Source: Pohlia nutans
Lineage: Eukaryota > Streptophyta > Bryopsida > Bryales > Mniaceae
Assembly: GCA_022496805.1 (NCBI GenBank)
Contig: CM040093.1
Location: 3,474,501-3,538,500, forward strand
Direction: 5' to 3'
Length of the DNA: 64,000 bases
The position numbers and the translations under genes are program-made. Below the pieces are notes generated by a model. That model worked only from the letters and a program-made list of their open reading frames with translations. It ran no database searches and was not told where the DNA came from. Shown here in pieces: positions 1 through 14,929 of the stretch. The number at the start of each line of letters is the position of its first letter. The first letter of the stretch is position 1.

Positions 1-183
1 GTGGCTGTGTACGAGGTCAAGAACAAAGCCAAGTGGATTGAAGCTCAGATATCTGTTATTAATGTTCAAGCGGCGAACGGAATTAATCATGCAATCCAGA
101 AATTTACGGTTCCGGTGACAGAAAGGATGGTGTTCCTTGCGACGACGAGCGCAGCTTTCCTGTTTCTGGTTTCCATGACATGA
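1..183 (+). CDS. Possible 3'-terminal exon of an unidentified membrane protein (cut by window edge)
   Basis: Frame 1 is open from the first base to a TGA at 181-183, giving 60 codons with GC-rich third positions like the real exons elsewhere in the window. The translation is mildly basic at first (KNKAKWIEAQ) and ends with a hydrophobic run, FLATTSAAFLFLV, just before the stop, as in a C-terminal membrane anchor. No start or splice acceptor can be seen because the window begins here. I do not recognise the family. It could also be a chance open frame or a gene relic. What supports a real exon is the composition change after the stop. Confidence 0.35.
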   Translation: MAVYEVKNKAKWIEAQISVINVQAANGINHAIQKFTVPVTERMVFLATTSAAFLFLVSMT

Positions 184-2196
184 ATCGCTATTATATTGTG
201 GCTCAATCTCTTGGAGTCAGTGTGCAATCTTTTGACACTGCAAGGAGAAGGCGTCGCTTTTCACTCGGTAGGTGAATCAAACGGCGCCACTTCGCACTCA
301 CTGCCCACGCGCTCAAGACTTGATGAGTGCGATTCGTCACGTAGGACAAGTGTGTACAGTGACATTGTTCTGAGTGAGAAGCTACGCCTTTGCTAGTAGT
401 GTGAGACTGCGGCGGAAGGTGCCAATTTAGTACGAGGAAACTGGTCGCTTCTCATTGCTATTTTTAGCCATTCCACAGTTGGTGAGTGCTTTTGGTCACA
501 ATGGACAAGGGAAAGATTCCTTTTCCTCAATTTGAGTCAGTGAAAAGCAACGGGTTTTCTTGTTTTGATTGATCAGCAAGCAATGAATTGCATGATCATC
601 ATGAGATTCATGTTATTATTCATGTGTCAACATGGGAAGAAATTGGATTTTGACAGTACTAGGATTATACACTGAATCCTGTGTTTGTTAGCAACGTTAG
701 GGGAGTAGCTACAACAATATTATGGTTACTAAATGCTACTTAACAAGCTCTAACATTGCTTGAGTTACTCCCCTATGTTGCTAGCACACATTGTTGTATC
801 ATCCTAATAGAATGAAATCAAAATGGTTGAGAATGGTGTGGAAGTGTCATATGCTACTTCCTCACAAGTGCCAATCTAGGAGCTATTGTCTTGGAACTAT
901 TGATGGGAAGGACTTTTTTCTCTGAAATTTTTGAATGCAAGAATGTAAGAGAATGTATGTATGCTAAAGAGAAAAAGGATGTCAAAGATCCATCAAGGAT
1001 TCTTCCTTGAATGAATTATGCGCACGACATTACGAGCTTCTTTCGTGTATCCACAAAAAGCAAGGGTGAGTTGGTCAATATTTAATACTCTAATTATATT
1101 AAGATCTCAAAACAATGAAAAATTGCACCTTGAGTAATCAAAATATGCACAAATGATGTAACTATTGCTATCCATGCTTATGACAAATTGTTACCCCAGA
1201 CTTGACAATAAGTGTCAACGAATGAATTCTATCAACTGTATTTGCAGGCATGTGAGCACTCGTAACAGGAATCGTGCTAAAGGAATCCAGCATGTAATTG
1301 TTGGAATGTTAACTACTCGGAGCTCAATAAAATCAAAGAGCAAAAGAGAATGAATTTGTGCACCCGGCAAAGAACCAGGTGGCAGACATCAGTCGGAAGT
1401 GGGTGTTTTTGCACTACGGGTGTCATAGTTTTCAACAATTTTTTTTTTAAAATATTATAAAGCAATTGAATTCAATATAATAAATAGGGAAAAAACCAAA
1501 AACATTTTAATATAGTAAAAATGAAATCTTTTTTGAATCTTTTCAAAATATTTTATATTATTTTAGAATCTTTTAGAATATTCCTACTGATGTCATTTTA
1601 TCTGCTTGCAAACCACGTCGAATGTATATTCCACCCACACCAGAGGCTCCGTTTTAATTAATCAACCAAGCTTGCAAATTTTTTTTGGGGATTCGCCATT
1701 ATAAAACATGTTCTAACTTCTAACCACCTGCTCACACTTGTGATGATACCAAAACACATGAAGAACCTGAAATAGTATACAAATTCAATGGGCAACAATT
1801 AACATTGCAAAGAAATCTAATATCCAAGGATCGGATTTTTATTATGTAACCTGATTTCAGATTTCAGCCAAAAGTGCTGATTTCATTGTTTCACATGTGT
1901 GTTCTTACACATTGGGAAACAATGAATCTGTACGTCTACATAACGATCCTGCCTGAGTGGGGGTGTTGAAGAAAAAAGAAAAGAAATGCGACATCTCTAC
2001 TCTCCTTCACGGAGGTGGACACCTTCCTTCACCTTTCTCTTCTCTAGTGATATAGTACACCTCGCAGCTTTGCTGCAAAATTTTCCTACCTACTTACCTC
2101 GGACAGACAAAACTCCATCATCGCAACCCTAACTGTACGACATAATTAATTCACCACTTATATCCTACCAGTATATTACTATGCTAGCTACAGTCT
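184..2196. other. Intergenic, no gene seen
   Basis: AT-rich sequence with no convincing coding exon. It holds one dispersed repeat (1438-1580, listed separately). A short coding-like stretch at about 976-1070 (VKDPSRILP, then a stop, then MNYAHDITSF) may be a gene relic but cannot be assigned. Confidence 0.6.
1438..1580 (+). repeat. Dispersed AT-rich repeat, copy 1
   Basis: Shares an ordered series of motifs with 23870-24075: GTGTCATAGTTTCAA, AATATAATAAATAG, and a run of GAATCTTTT/TAGAATATT units. The flanks differ. No terminal repeats were seen. Confidence 0.6.
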
Positions 2197-5214
<3,018 letters not shown>

Positions 5215-5341
5215 TCAATCAACGCTTTGAAATGATGGATATCCACTTTGATCGAAAATACCTCGTCCAATCGATCTTTCAACCTGCAGATCAATTGGCG
5301 CTACGGCTCGTCAGGATTCCAATTATCGATCGATTGCCTCG

Positions 5342-6115
5342 TGCACACACAAACAAACTAATAATCTTGCTATAACCTCATCGCAATTTCAATCGCCCGG
5401 CCTACTGAAACCTCAGATCTAATGACCCAGAACGTCCAGGTCGTTATTAGAGCACGTGAAAAACCAGCTACAAGCACTTGAAATGTCACAATTCTGAATT
5501 AACGCCCTCGAGCATACCAACATTCTTGAATTATGGCCATTTTTTCATTCTACTGGCGGATTTGAGTAAAATTGCACACACAGACAAACTAACAATCGTG
5601 CTACAACCTCATATCGCAGTTTCAGTCGTCCTACTGAAACCTCAGAACTAATATCCCAGTACGCCCTAGTTAATCAGATCACGTGAAAACCAGCTACAAG
5701 CCGTGGAAACGTCACAATTCTGAATTAACTCCCTCGAACACACCAACTAGTATGACCATTTTTCCGTACCACTGGCGGATTTCAGTAAAATTGGCGCAGT
5801 ACGTTTCAGTTGCCCCACTGAAACCTCAGGTCTAATATCCCAGAACGTCCCATCTATCAAAGCACGTGAAAAACCAGTTACAAGCACTTGAAACGTCACA
5901 ATTTTGAATTAACGCCCTGGAACACACCAATTTTTTTAGTTCAACTGGCGGATTTCAGTAAAATTGGCTCAGTTTCAGTTGCTCTACTGAAACCTCATGT
6001 CTCCGTATACCAGTCCTAGTTCCACAAGCTCTGGGTACGTCCTACTTTCTATGCTATGAACACTTGAACGTCACAATTCTGGCGCTCCGATCTGAAGCAC
6101 GCCATTTCAACGAAT
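5342..6115. promoter_or_regulatory. Degenerate tandem array with three G-boxes upstream of GAPDH
   Basis: About four copies of a 170-230 bp unit, starting near 5342, 5573, 5790 and 5970. Shared blocks are CTACTGAAACCTCAG, GCACGTGAAAAACCAGC, AACGTCACAATTCTGAATT and CTGGCGGATTTCAGTAAAA. Perfect CACGTG G-boxes lie at 5453-5458, 5680-5685 and 5863-5868; the fourth unit has lost its box. ACGTCA cores recur next to them. The array is 135-905 bp upstream of the GAPDH start codon (5208), so it could act as a multi-site bZIP/bHLH enhancer. The repeats are seen directly; the regulatory role is inference. Confidence 0.7.
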
Positions 6116-7942
6116 ATGACTGGAGATCGATCACACCCGGCCCGAGACCATGCATGCATGCATGCATCAATTGGTCGAGCAGACAACAAATTGTACTGTA
6201 TCCTCAAGCCACCAGTCGATCTCTTTGAGTTCGGCGCATAAATTCAATCTGCTGTGTCGACGCTGTTGAAATATCTCACCTTGACAGATTCAACCAAGTG
6301 CGGCAAGAGTTCGATCAGACAATCGATCGTCGATCACTTCTTTGATCAGACAATCCCAGAGAGCTAGCACTGAGTTAGTACGAAGATAATGGATTGGAGC
6401 TCCTTGGAAACTTGGTGTAGAAGTTGATATGGCATTACTAGTGTGTAACAAGGGCGCAGTCTTATTGTATATAAACTGTATATGATGATGATGATGAGAT
6501 TGCAGCCGGCCGGCCAGCTACTTGCTAGGCCTGCAGGCGGTGCAGAGATCAAGGAATTAAATTTCCATCCAGTAGTAGTGTGAGACCCGGCTGCAACAAA
6601 TTCTGTGAAGCAATGATCATCCTGTCTCCACAGAAATAGAAAGCCAGCTGAGACATGCAGCTTCCTGCATTGAGCGTGGATCTGGTCAGACGTCGACGGA
6701 AATCGTGATTTCGTTCGGGCGACCGTCGGTCGGTCGCCGCTCCCTAGACAGTTGACAAGTCTGAGTTACTCCTACAATAGAGTTCTTTCTCCCTTTATTT
6801 CAAGGGCTGATAAAATTTTATCTACAATTCTGGTGCATGGTTTTGGTGATGTGTTCACCATGCATCAGCCATAGAACAAATACAAATATTAGAGAAATAT
6901 ATGAGAGAAATATCTATTTCATCTAATCTCGCATAAAGTTGTAGAAAACGTGTGCATTGATTTGGTGAATTCAACTCAATTCCCTATCATATTTTCCATT
7001 TTGGGCTCTTTGCACTGGAAATGGCAATTTTCAAAAAAAAAATTAGTAAAACATAGCCATAGAATTTTGTGGGTTAAAATTCTTGAAGATTATAATACAT
7101 TAACTATCATAACAAGGGACTATCATAACAAGGGAGTCTAGAAACATAACCTTCATTATGATACCACTAACATATTATTCATGGGATGTCAAACCCCAAC
7201 TTGTAATCAACATCTTAAGTGTCGTTAAATAATTGACATCGAGAGATTGACTTGTGATTAGTGCTTGTAAAACTAGCTAAATCAGTTAGCTTTTTCTACC
7301 AATTGTTCTCTAACTACACTAAATAGGGGTATTAGGGGACCCATACTAATTTATTGACATTTCAAACTATGTAGATATTTACCATTATTGTAAAAAAACA
7401 TAATATTTTTAAATAAAAAAATTAGATGATTGCAAGTTTTTGTACACTGTTACTTGTTTGCAAAGCCATCTCAATATTAATTGCAATTATTGTAGAGTTA
7501 ACTCGTAACTACAATTACTGCAGAGTCATCTCAATATTATTGTACACTCATGTTTACCATGAAGTAATTTTTTACAAGGTAAGTCCCTCTAAATTTTTGG
7601 TCCCCCTAATATCCCTGTTCAACGTATAATAATGAAGGAAATCTTAGAAATTTTGAAGTGATTTTCTTCCAATTTTTCAGATATGGACTTTAGTTAGCAT
7701 GTACTTACTTAGTACAAGGCATCATACATGAAGATGACAATGAGCCAAAATTCCTGTTAATCTTGAATTATAAATTTTGTAGATTACAAATGTTTTGTTG
7801 AAATTTTCTAGATTGTAGGAATGTATCGATAATCAATTTTACCATTAATTTTAGCAATTTTAACTAAATATCTCACCATTCTAGCAAGCTCAACAACTTA
7901 CTTGAGGCTCATGTTGCCATTACAACTAAGGATCAAATCTAT
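6116..7942. other. Intergenic, no gene seen
   Basis: Contains a short (CATG)n run at about 6149-6166 (several RY-type CATGCA motifs), an (ATG)n run near 6483-6497 and a GC-rich segment at 6690-6745 with local inverted CGACCGTCGGTCGGTCG. After 6780 the sequence is AT-rich and featureless. Confidence 0.5.
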
Positions 7943-8169
7943 TTAATCCCCAAAGGATCAAAAAGTCCACATTGAGTCTCGTGTTTTTTTTTTATAAATT
8001 TTTTGAGTAGATCCTATTATGTGTAGTTCCTCTTGTTCAAATTTATTTGTTTTTGACCAACACATGCAGTGTTTTTCACTATTATAAATTTTGGTTCCAT
8101 GTGGAATTATACTTTTGCAATTATATTCATCATTTTTAAACCATGAATCCTTGGTCCTTTAGGCGTTAA
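7943..8169 (+). mobile_element. TTAA MITE family B, copy 2
   Basis: Bounded by TTAA at 7943-7946 and 8166-8169. The left end is TCCCCAAAGGATCAAAAAG and the right end CCTTGGTCCTTTAGGCG. It has the family B internal sequence. Copy 3 follows in opposite orientation after about 60 bp. Confidence 0.85.
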
Positions 8170-8229
8170 TGAACACAACTTGCGGTGTCGTTATGAGGAT
8201 GTCTTAGGGGATAACTTGTGGTGTCATTT

Positions 8230-8595
8230 TTAACTCCTCAAGAACCAAGGCTTCATGGGTTTTAAAATGGAAAATTCAATCAATCATATTGTGCAAAATA
8301 TAATTAAGATGGAACCAATTTTTATATCAATGTTCAAAAGGAAAGTAGTTTTGTTCCAATGGCCCTTTGTTCAGTGGGCACTGGATCATTAACATTACAA
8401 ACAGACACTTTATTTCAAGCCGGCCTTGAAAGAGGACCGGAGTTTCTATCTATCTATCAATGTTCAAAAATCACTGCATGTGTTGGTCAAAAACAAATAA
8501 ATTTGAAGTAAAGGAAGTTCACGTGACATGACCTACTCTAAAACGTTGAAAAGAAACATGAGACCCAATTTAGGCTTCTTGATCCTTTAGGAATC
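8230..8595 (-). mobile_element. TTAA MITE family B, copy 3, split by a SINE-like insertion
   Basis: An inverted family B copy starting at TTAA 8230-8233 (CTCCTCAAGAACCAAGG) and ending near CTTGATCCTTTAGGAA. It is interrupted at 8340-8454. Copies 2 and 3 together can form a large hairpin. Confidence 0.8.
8340..8454 (+). mobile_element. SINE-like insertion with 15-bp target duplication
   Basis: 115 bp inserted in family B copy 3. The target sequence TATCAATGTTCAAAA is repeated exactly at 8325-8339 and 8455-8469. The insert ends in a CTATCTATC tail. Long variable-length duplications and a simple-repeat tail are signatures of LINE-driven retrotransposition. A longer relative lies inverted at 39126-39560, sharing GGCCCTTTGTTCAGTGGG, ACAGACACTT and GCCGGCCT. 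No clear pol III boxes were seen, so SINE status is tentative. Confidence 0.75.
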
Positions 8596-9022
8596 GATGT
8601 TTGAATTTTACCGGTGAGACCTCAAAATTGTCAGTTTTTTGTCGCACTTTGAAGATGACAAGAGCACTTTTTTCCGGGGCCAGGAGACTGGAGGTGCACG
8701 AGGTTATCAAGCGACTAGTCGCATAGTCTCTGCCTTAGTATTTACCCTAAATTTACTTTTACAGCTTGTTTACACTATTCAGCCATGAAACTGACTCCTT
8801 ATAAACGAAGCGTTTTCGTAGTCTCTCCCCCGATGGGGCAGAGACAATAAAAAGGCTACTTTTGCAACACTAAGAAACAGACTGTCTGGAAAACTGTCAG
8901 AAAAGGAAACAGGCATGTGATGTACTGATGTTTGAAGAGCGGGCGGCATTCCATCGTCCTGAGGATGGGGATCATAACCCGGAGAAGACATGGTTTTTGA
9001 GTAGTACGTACACAAACTAGCA
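8596..9022. other. Intergenic, no gene seen
   Basis: No coding exon or recognisable repeat. One short chance open frame (8779-9015, minus) has no recognisable motif. Confidence 0.45.
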
Positions 9023-9290
9023 GGGATTTTTTATTTTATCTTTGGGTTTTTGGGGAAGTGCTAAAGTGGCGACATAAAATAAAATAATGTAGCCAAATAT
9101 TTTCATATTCATCTATATTTTGGATACAGAACTATCTTTTCATGGATGACTCTCGTTAAAAACTGGCAATTTCATTCAATTTATTTTAAAAAATTGGAAC
9201 AAATCTGGCATCTTCATCCATTTTTTATTTAAGGCTTGGTGCATGCCGATTATTTTTGGTGCTTTCTGGCTTTTAAAAGCCAATTTTTTT
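9023..9290 (+). mobile_element. Repeat family N, copy 1
   Basis: Matches 50208-50462 in inverse orientation along its whole length (AGTGCTAAAGTGGCGAC, AGGCTTGGTGCATG, TTTTGGTGCTTTCTGGCTTT). More distantly it matches 9615-9885. A small non-autonomous element by size. Confidence 0.7.
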
Positions 9291-9614
9291 ATATTTTAAA
9301 ACCATTGACGCAAAGTATTAACTGTGCATGTTGATAAGCCGAATATCCACCTTTAGTACGGTACTGCTACATATGGGTAGGGTCAACATGTTGTAGGCCG
9401 TTGTGTAGTTGCTTGCGCGGGCGGAGGAGGTTTGTAACGCCTCCTCTTGGTGGGTCTGGACGGAGTTGACGCGAATATTATACGTTGGGTGAATATATCG
9501 GGATGTGCACTCATCGAAGGGCGGATGTAATGAAATGTGGTTATCTTCAATGTGGGAATTTGCCTTGGAAGACAACCATTTCAGTGAAGCGTGGCCAGCC
9601 ATAAGGTAAACCGC

Positions 9615-9885
9615 CAGGGCATTTTTTTTTTCATTTTTCACGAAGTGCCAAAGTGGCGATATAAAATGTTATAGTGGTGCTCCATAATTCAACATTCATC
9701 CACATATTGGATAAAAGATATCAGATATCCATATTATTTTCATCCACAATCTGGCAATTTCATCCAAGATATTATTTAATTTTGAAGTTTTTTGGTGAAA
9801 AACTTCATGGTTTTTGACCATTTTTTAGCCAAATTATTTATTTTCTGGTGCAACTTGGCGATATTTTGCCAATAAAAATGCCCTG
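9615..9885 (+). mobile_element. Repeat family N, copy 2, with terminal inverted repeats
   Basis: 271 bp with matching inverted ends, CAGGGCATTTTT and AAAAATGCCCTG. The interior resembles copy 1 (AAGTGCCAAAGTGGCGATATAAAAT). The target duplication is unclear. Confidence 0.75.
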
Positions 9886-9988
9886 TAAACCACCCTTACT
9901 TGTGCCATGTGACTATTTGTGTCACTTTTTGAACATTATGAAACTTTTGTCTTACATTTAAAGTTTTGATATGTATACTATTGGTACA

Positions 9989-10259
9989 TATTGTAGTTCC
10001 ATAGCAAGGTCGCCAAAAAATAATTCCAATTTTTTTTTTAAAATGTAAGAAATCGGAAATCATGAAGACCAAAAAACTAAAATAAAAGAAATTATTTTTA
10101 GCTATATTTTCTATTTGAGAGCCATTTTGAGCCATTTTGGACCATTTTTTTGCTCAAAAACAAAAATCAAGAAAATTTATTTTTAGCAGACAAACCTTAT
10201 TTTTCAAAAAAACTAAATATTCATTTGTGGGGTCGCAACCTTGCTATGGTACTACAGTA
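9989..10259 (+). mobile_element. MITE family C, copy 1
   Basis: Matches 57310-57571 throughout (AAATCGGAAATCATGA, TTATTTTTAGCTATATTTT, GGGGTCGCAACCTTGCTATG). The right end is CTATGGTACTACAGTA and the left end is decayed. TA-bounded like its partner. Confidence 0.8.
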
Positions 10260-12020
10260 GTGGTGTTTTCCAAATTGTGGCACAACTAGGGAGGCTTACT
10301 TTATATTTGGGGAGTTTCATTTGTTGATAGATGAGTCCTATGAGGCTTCAAAGTTGACCCCTCAAGGTATCTTGTATGACACTATAACCATTGTTTTCTC
10401 AATGAAAATTATAACTTAGAATATCTTGGTTGAGGTAGTGACACTAAATAGAATAAATCATGATACGGTAGAGATTAACGAAACTTCACTTGAATATTTT
10501 GTAAGGTGAAAATGCAGAGTTATTTAAATTGTTGTTACCAACGTGGGGTTTTGTGGGTCCCCCATTAAAAGGTTATCCCTCTATTTTGAACTTGTATATT
10601 GAACTTGTATAGGCCTCCACAATTCTATGGGTGCCCCTTGTAGCAAAAATAGGGCCATTTGTTGTAATTTTGAAAAAATCCAAAAGATTGGGCCTCCTCA
10701 AAAAACCGTTTGTAGCAGTAGGTTAGAGAGATCTTGAAAGCATCCAACTCCATCCTTGCATGCATTCTTGTTTAGTAAATTTCTCTAAAATCGTCCTATA
10801 ATAAAAGTGATTTTTCATTGTCCCCAGACCTAACTGTCATTGATTGAGTTTGGATATTGGTTGTTTTACAAGTCTATTGGATGGTTTAAATTGTCTCCTC
10901 TAGGCAACTTCCACTTTGAAAATTCACATTGCCTATCCAGAAATTCATTTTTTTGAAATCATCGTTATTTTTCCATCGCTAATACCAATAAATCATTCTA
11001 CCTTAAAATAAAATAAAAAGTGACCCAAAACTATGTTGAATTACTTATTTTGACGGTTTCAAGTGTTACCACCAACCAAAAAAATTCTAGCAAATTTTTT
11101 AAATCTTACCTGGTTTTGGAAAGAACTACTTTTTGCATTAGAAAAAATGGGCAAGAAAGTGGATGAAATTGCCAAAATCCTCTCAATTTTTTTAATAAAA
11201 AAATGCGAGTATTTGGATGAAAGTGTCTTATAATAGATAATTTTATGGATATATATAAATATCGAGATAAATATATGTGTATGACTCTATCCATGTTTTC
11301 CCTATGGTGCGTGTTACTCTACCAACCAAAAATAAATAAATAAATGGCTGGTTCCCACCTCGTAGGAATTGACTCCCAACTCAAAAGAGTGCATATCCAC
11401 ATAAAATTTCAGAAATAGAAAATTTACCCAAAAGGGTGCATATCCAAATAAACAGTTCAAAAATAGAAAAAATTCACATAGTTACAAAGTAATGCTTCAT
11501 TATCAAGACCCCCCAATTGTGGCTGAGCAAGAATCCACTCAGTCTTTAGCCACACAAATTGCCAAGTCCCACCATCTTATCATCTTCAAAACTCATCACA
11601 TGAGAACATACCCCAAAACTCAGTCACATCTCTCGCGACACAAAGAACAAAATCAGTACAGTCTCCGCATCTTTTGTTGCTCCTTCCAAACATTGGGAGA
11701 GGGAAAAAAAAACCGAGCACACACACACAAAACACAAAACATGTAGGAGAGTCGGAGATAGTAGGAGATTGTAATAAGTTGTAGGAGATGGAATCTTTTT
11801 TGGAATATGCTTCATCATGTGAGATACAGTGAATAGTTATTATTATTATAACTGTTTGTAAAGGGCAATACCTGGACATGTGGGAGGTTTGGAGGAGACC
11901 ACCTGTCCCCCTTTGGCACGTACAAGGCTGAAAATGTCTGATGGGGAAGAATCGGAACGATTTTATTGTCATCGCAAGTGTTAATATGTCGTGGTCACAT
12001 CAACCGGTTGCCGCATCTCT
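10260..12020. other. Intergenic, AT-rich, no gene seen
   Basis: No exon recognised. The segment 11586-11972 is open on the minus strand for 128 codons but is simple-sequence rich (CA and GA runs, an ATT run at 11838-11852) and matches no family I know. A retroelement leader or an unannotated transcript is possible. Confidence 0.45.
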
Positions 12021-12758
12021 CATAACATTCAGTAGCATGCATTGAACGGGGAGTTTTCCAAGGAAACCAACTAAAATCCAATATTTTACAAAAGCAACCA
12101 GTTTTAGACAAGAACCCATCTGGTTATTACCCATGTTTCACCTAGGTAACACCCGAGTATCACAAATTTTATCCAGACTTTAGCCTAAAACTATGAGTTT
12201 CAATCAATAATTTGGCAATTTCATTCGGCTCATTTTACACTAAGGTAGAAGCACCTGAAACTGTTAGGTACCAATTGTGGTCACCTATAAAAGCACTTGT
12301 TTCAACTTCAGGAGTTCTCAATCTAGTTATCACAAGCATGAATTATGAATACCAAGTTAGCAATCTGATTGGACTAGAATGAAAGACAGTTATTGGTACA
12401 CCTACTAATATCCATAGTGGTCTATGCATATTATGTTTGAAAATTTATAACAAAATCATACATTGTGAAAAAATTAATTAAAAATTGAGCTTGGTTATTA
12501 AACCCAAAGTTTTATGTGATGCAATTTTTTATCATTGAAAATCAGCGCTCCATGTAGGTTGAAATGCTTAAACTAACGGCAATTGTACCCCTTGCCTTAA
12601 CCGTCGGATATCCCTGTACTGTACATTGGTAGCATGCACTATCTTTGCCTTGGATCTACGGTAGACGATATAGAATATTCCACACCCATCAATAGCTAAA
12701 TGGACAGGTGGAGGCTCAAGGTGATGAGCAGAGTGCATGAAGGCTACTGAATGTTGTG
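12021..12758 (+). mobile_element. TIR element family O, long copy
   Basis: Ends CATAACATTCAGTAGC (12021) and GCTACTGAATGTTGTG (to 12758) are inverted repeats, 15 of 16 matching, and match the ends of 14042-14417. The interior includes repeat R (12036-12245). Part of a 151-codon minus-strand open frame (12568-13023) overlaps the right end; I do not recognise it and cannot call it a gene. Confidence 0.6.
12036..12245 (+). repeat. Dispersed repeat family R, copy 1
   Basis: Matches 40930-41154 in inverse orientation, sharing AACGGGGAGTTTTCCAAGG, AAAATCCAATATTTT, CACCCGAGTATCACAAA and ATTCGGCT plus ATTTTACACTAA. The two copies differ by scattered substitutions. Confidence 0.8.
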
Positions 12759-14041
12759 CTAAGGATATATCAATGCACATTTTGAGCTGATAAGAGGTTG
12801 TATGGGTTCCATAGGGGACCAGCATTGCACATTTAAAAGGCTCGTTTTCATTGGATGGCACAACTTTGATGTTGATATGAATTGCAAGAGCTTGGACCAT
12901 GTCATAGATCATAACTTTTTGTTTGGCTCTTAGAGAACTGTTTGATATAACATCATACCTTTGCGTTTTCCTCGGGGAAATCGCTTTTCCCGAAGCCCAA
13001 AGCCTGCGATTATTCAAATACACAAAAATTCATCATAATGTGGTTGAAAAGCTACTTATCATTGAGTTCATAAGAATCAACCAAAAAGATCAACAAAAAA
13101 ATCAACAAGTACCAACAAGAACCAAGAACTCGATGTGTGGAATATCAAAGGTATCTCATATCAGTCCGTGTTCATTTTAATTGGAAGCTTTTAACATCAA
13201 AAGGAGCGGGGTGTTTCATGATGCAATGGGTCTTGGAAAACTGCATTACTACATCAATTGTTGTCATTACTGTGAGACACACTAAATTTTTTTAAATGGC
13301 TACATCTTTTTACGCAATGTGAACATTTTTACGAAATATGTTTATGGACATTAAGGAGTATCCACTTATCTTCGACACTGGTAAAAATATTTGCCTTCTA
13401 TAAAAAGTTATAGCCTTGAGTATATAGTTAGTGTGTCTCACGGTAATGGCAATAATTGGTGTATTGGGGGCCACTCATTTAGAGAGTAGATCACTTGATT
13501 TCCCCACTTGTGCAACTCGCTATATCAATTGCCAATCAATTACTTATTTCTTATTGTGCAAAAGCAAAAAGAATTTTCATCATTTATTATTCAACCTATT
13601 AGTTGTAAAAGAAAACGTAGTATTTGCTGAAGTTGCACAACCATAGCTAAAATTGGCTATTTGCCATAGCAATGAGAATATTTTGACATTAATTGCTTGC
13701 TTTTTCATCCCAAAAATGCCTTCCTCATCTATTATCCTCATCTATTTTGTGTGGTGAATTGGTGATGCTCTTAGTATTACTTTGTTTCTCTCCACTGGAA
13801 AGGATTTTCACCAATGATGGGTCCAATTTGCAGCTTGCAACAGAGCCACAGAAGATGATAGAAAAAGTGACTAACAATTACACTTCATTGACAAACTCAG
13901 TAAGGCAGGGCCATTCATACAAGGATAGAAAACTGAGCGTTTCTGTAAAAGTCAAAAAATGTAAAAAGTCTAGGTCTGACATGTTTGCAACAAAAATATC
14001 TTGAAGTCTCAAATCTCACTGTCAGTCTTGAGCTCTTCAAA
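12759..14041. other. Intergenic, no confirmed gene
   Basis: Several short open frames (for example 13693-14004 plus) lack recognisable motifs, splice logic or coding composition. Nothing else could be assigned. Confidence 0.4.
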
Positions 14042-14417
14042 CATAACATTCAGTAGCCTTCACTGGCTCTGCTTTGCCCTTGAGAAGAATGTGCAGAATA
14101 ATCGACATCACCATCCATGCAAAATCAGTAGCTACCTTGTTTTACAGGAAGGCGGAGGTAATGGCAACCAGGAGGGGAAGGTCAACAAGATCTCAAAGCT
14201 CCAAACACATAATAAGAAAGAAGAAGATATAATAGTGAATTAATGTCGGCACTGGCGCAACACGCCGGTCAATTTTGGTGGTTTTTAAATCTCCTTTTCT
14301 TTTTCATTTTTTTCACTCCAGGCGAGCAACCTCCAATGACCGGCTCTGTCCATCCCTTTTCTGAATGAACTTCTATACCGTTAAAGGCAGTGCGTATGAA
14401 GGCTACTGAATGTTATG
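14042..14417 (+). mobile_element. TIR element family O, short copy
   Basis: 376 bp flanked by a perfect 21-bp inverted repeat. The left end reads CATAACATTCAGTAGCC and the right end GGCTACTGAATGTTATG, each extended four bases inward. It shares its ends with 12021-12758. No target duplication could be fixed. Confidence 0.75.
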
Positions 14418-14929
14418 AAACTGGCATTCAGTTTCTCACACAAGGAAAGTAAGAGCGTTTACTGTGTAGTAAAATGATCAATTCACATGCTCTATGTAGT
14501 AAAGAGGTACATAGTAAATGTCACTACTTTTCTTTGATCAAACATTAGTCAACATTAGTCAGCCTGAATATCATGGCAAAGATAAACTAGAACCTTCCAA
14601 AGAATGTAGAAAGAGTGTTTTTTCTCTCCAATTACCAAAATAAGATTTACCATGGACCATTTGGTAGTCTGTCTTCAAAGCCTGGCATGATTAACTAAGA
14701 GAAACCTAAGGTAGAAGTACCTTGAACTTTGAATGCCCCCTGAACGACAATCTACACTTCCTCTGCAAGTATAGCAAACTCGACGTATTGCAACAACTTT
14801 ATTTATTTAATGTCGTCTGAATTTAGTGCATTCAATCCTTACTATTTCATTGTGTCATTTTTCAAGTTCATGTATTCACAAAAGAAAATGAATTTTTTTT
14901 GAAAAAGTAATTCTCTTTTTATAATTCTT

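Noticed and set aside
12568..13023. 151-codon minus-strand open frame
   Set aside because: Overlaps a transposon end, has no recognisable motif and no codon bias. Kept only as a remark in the element entry.
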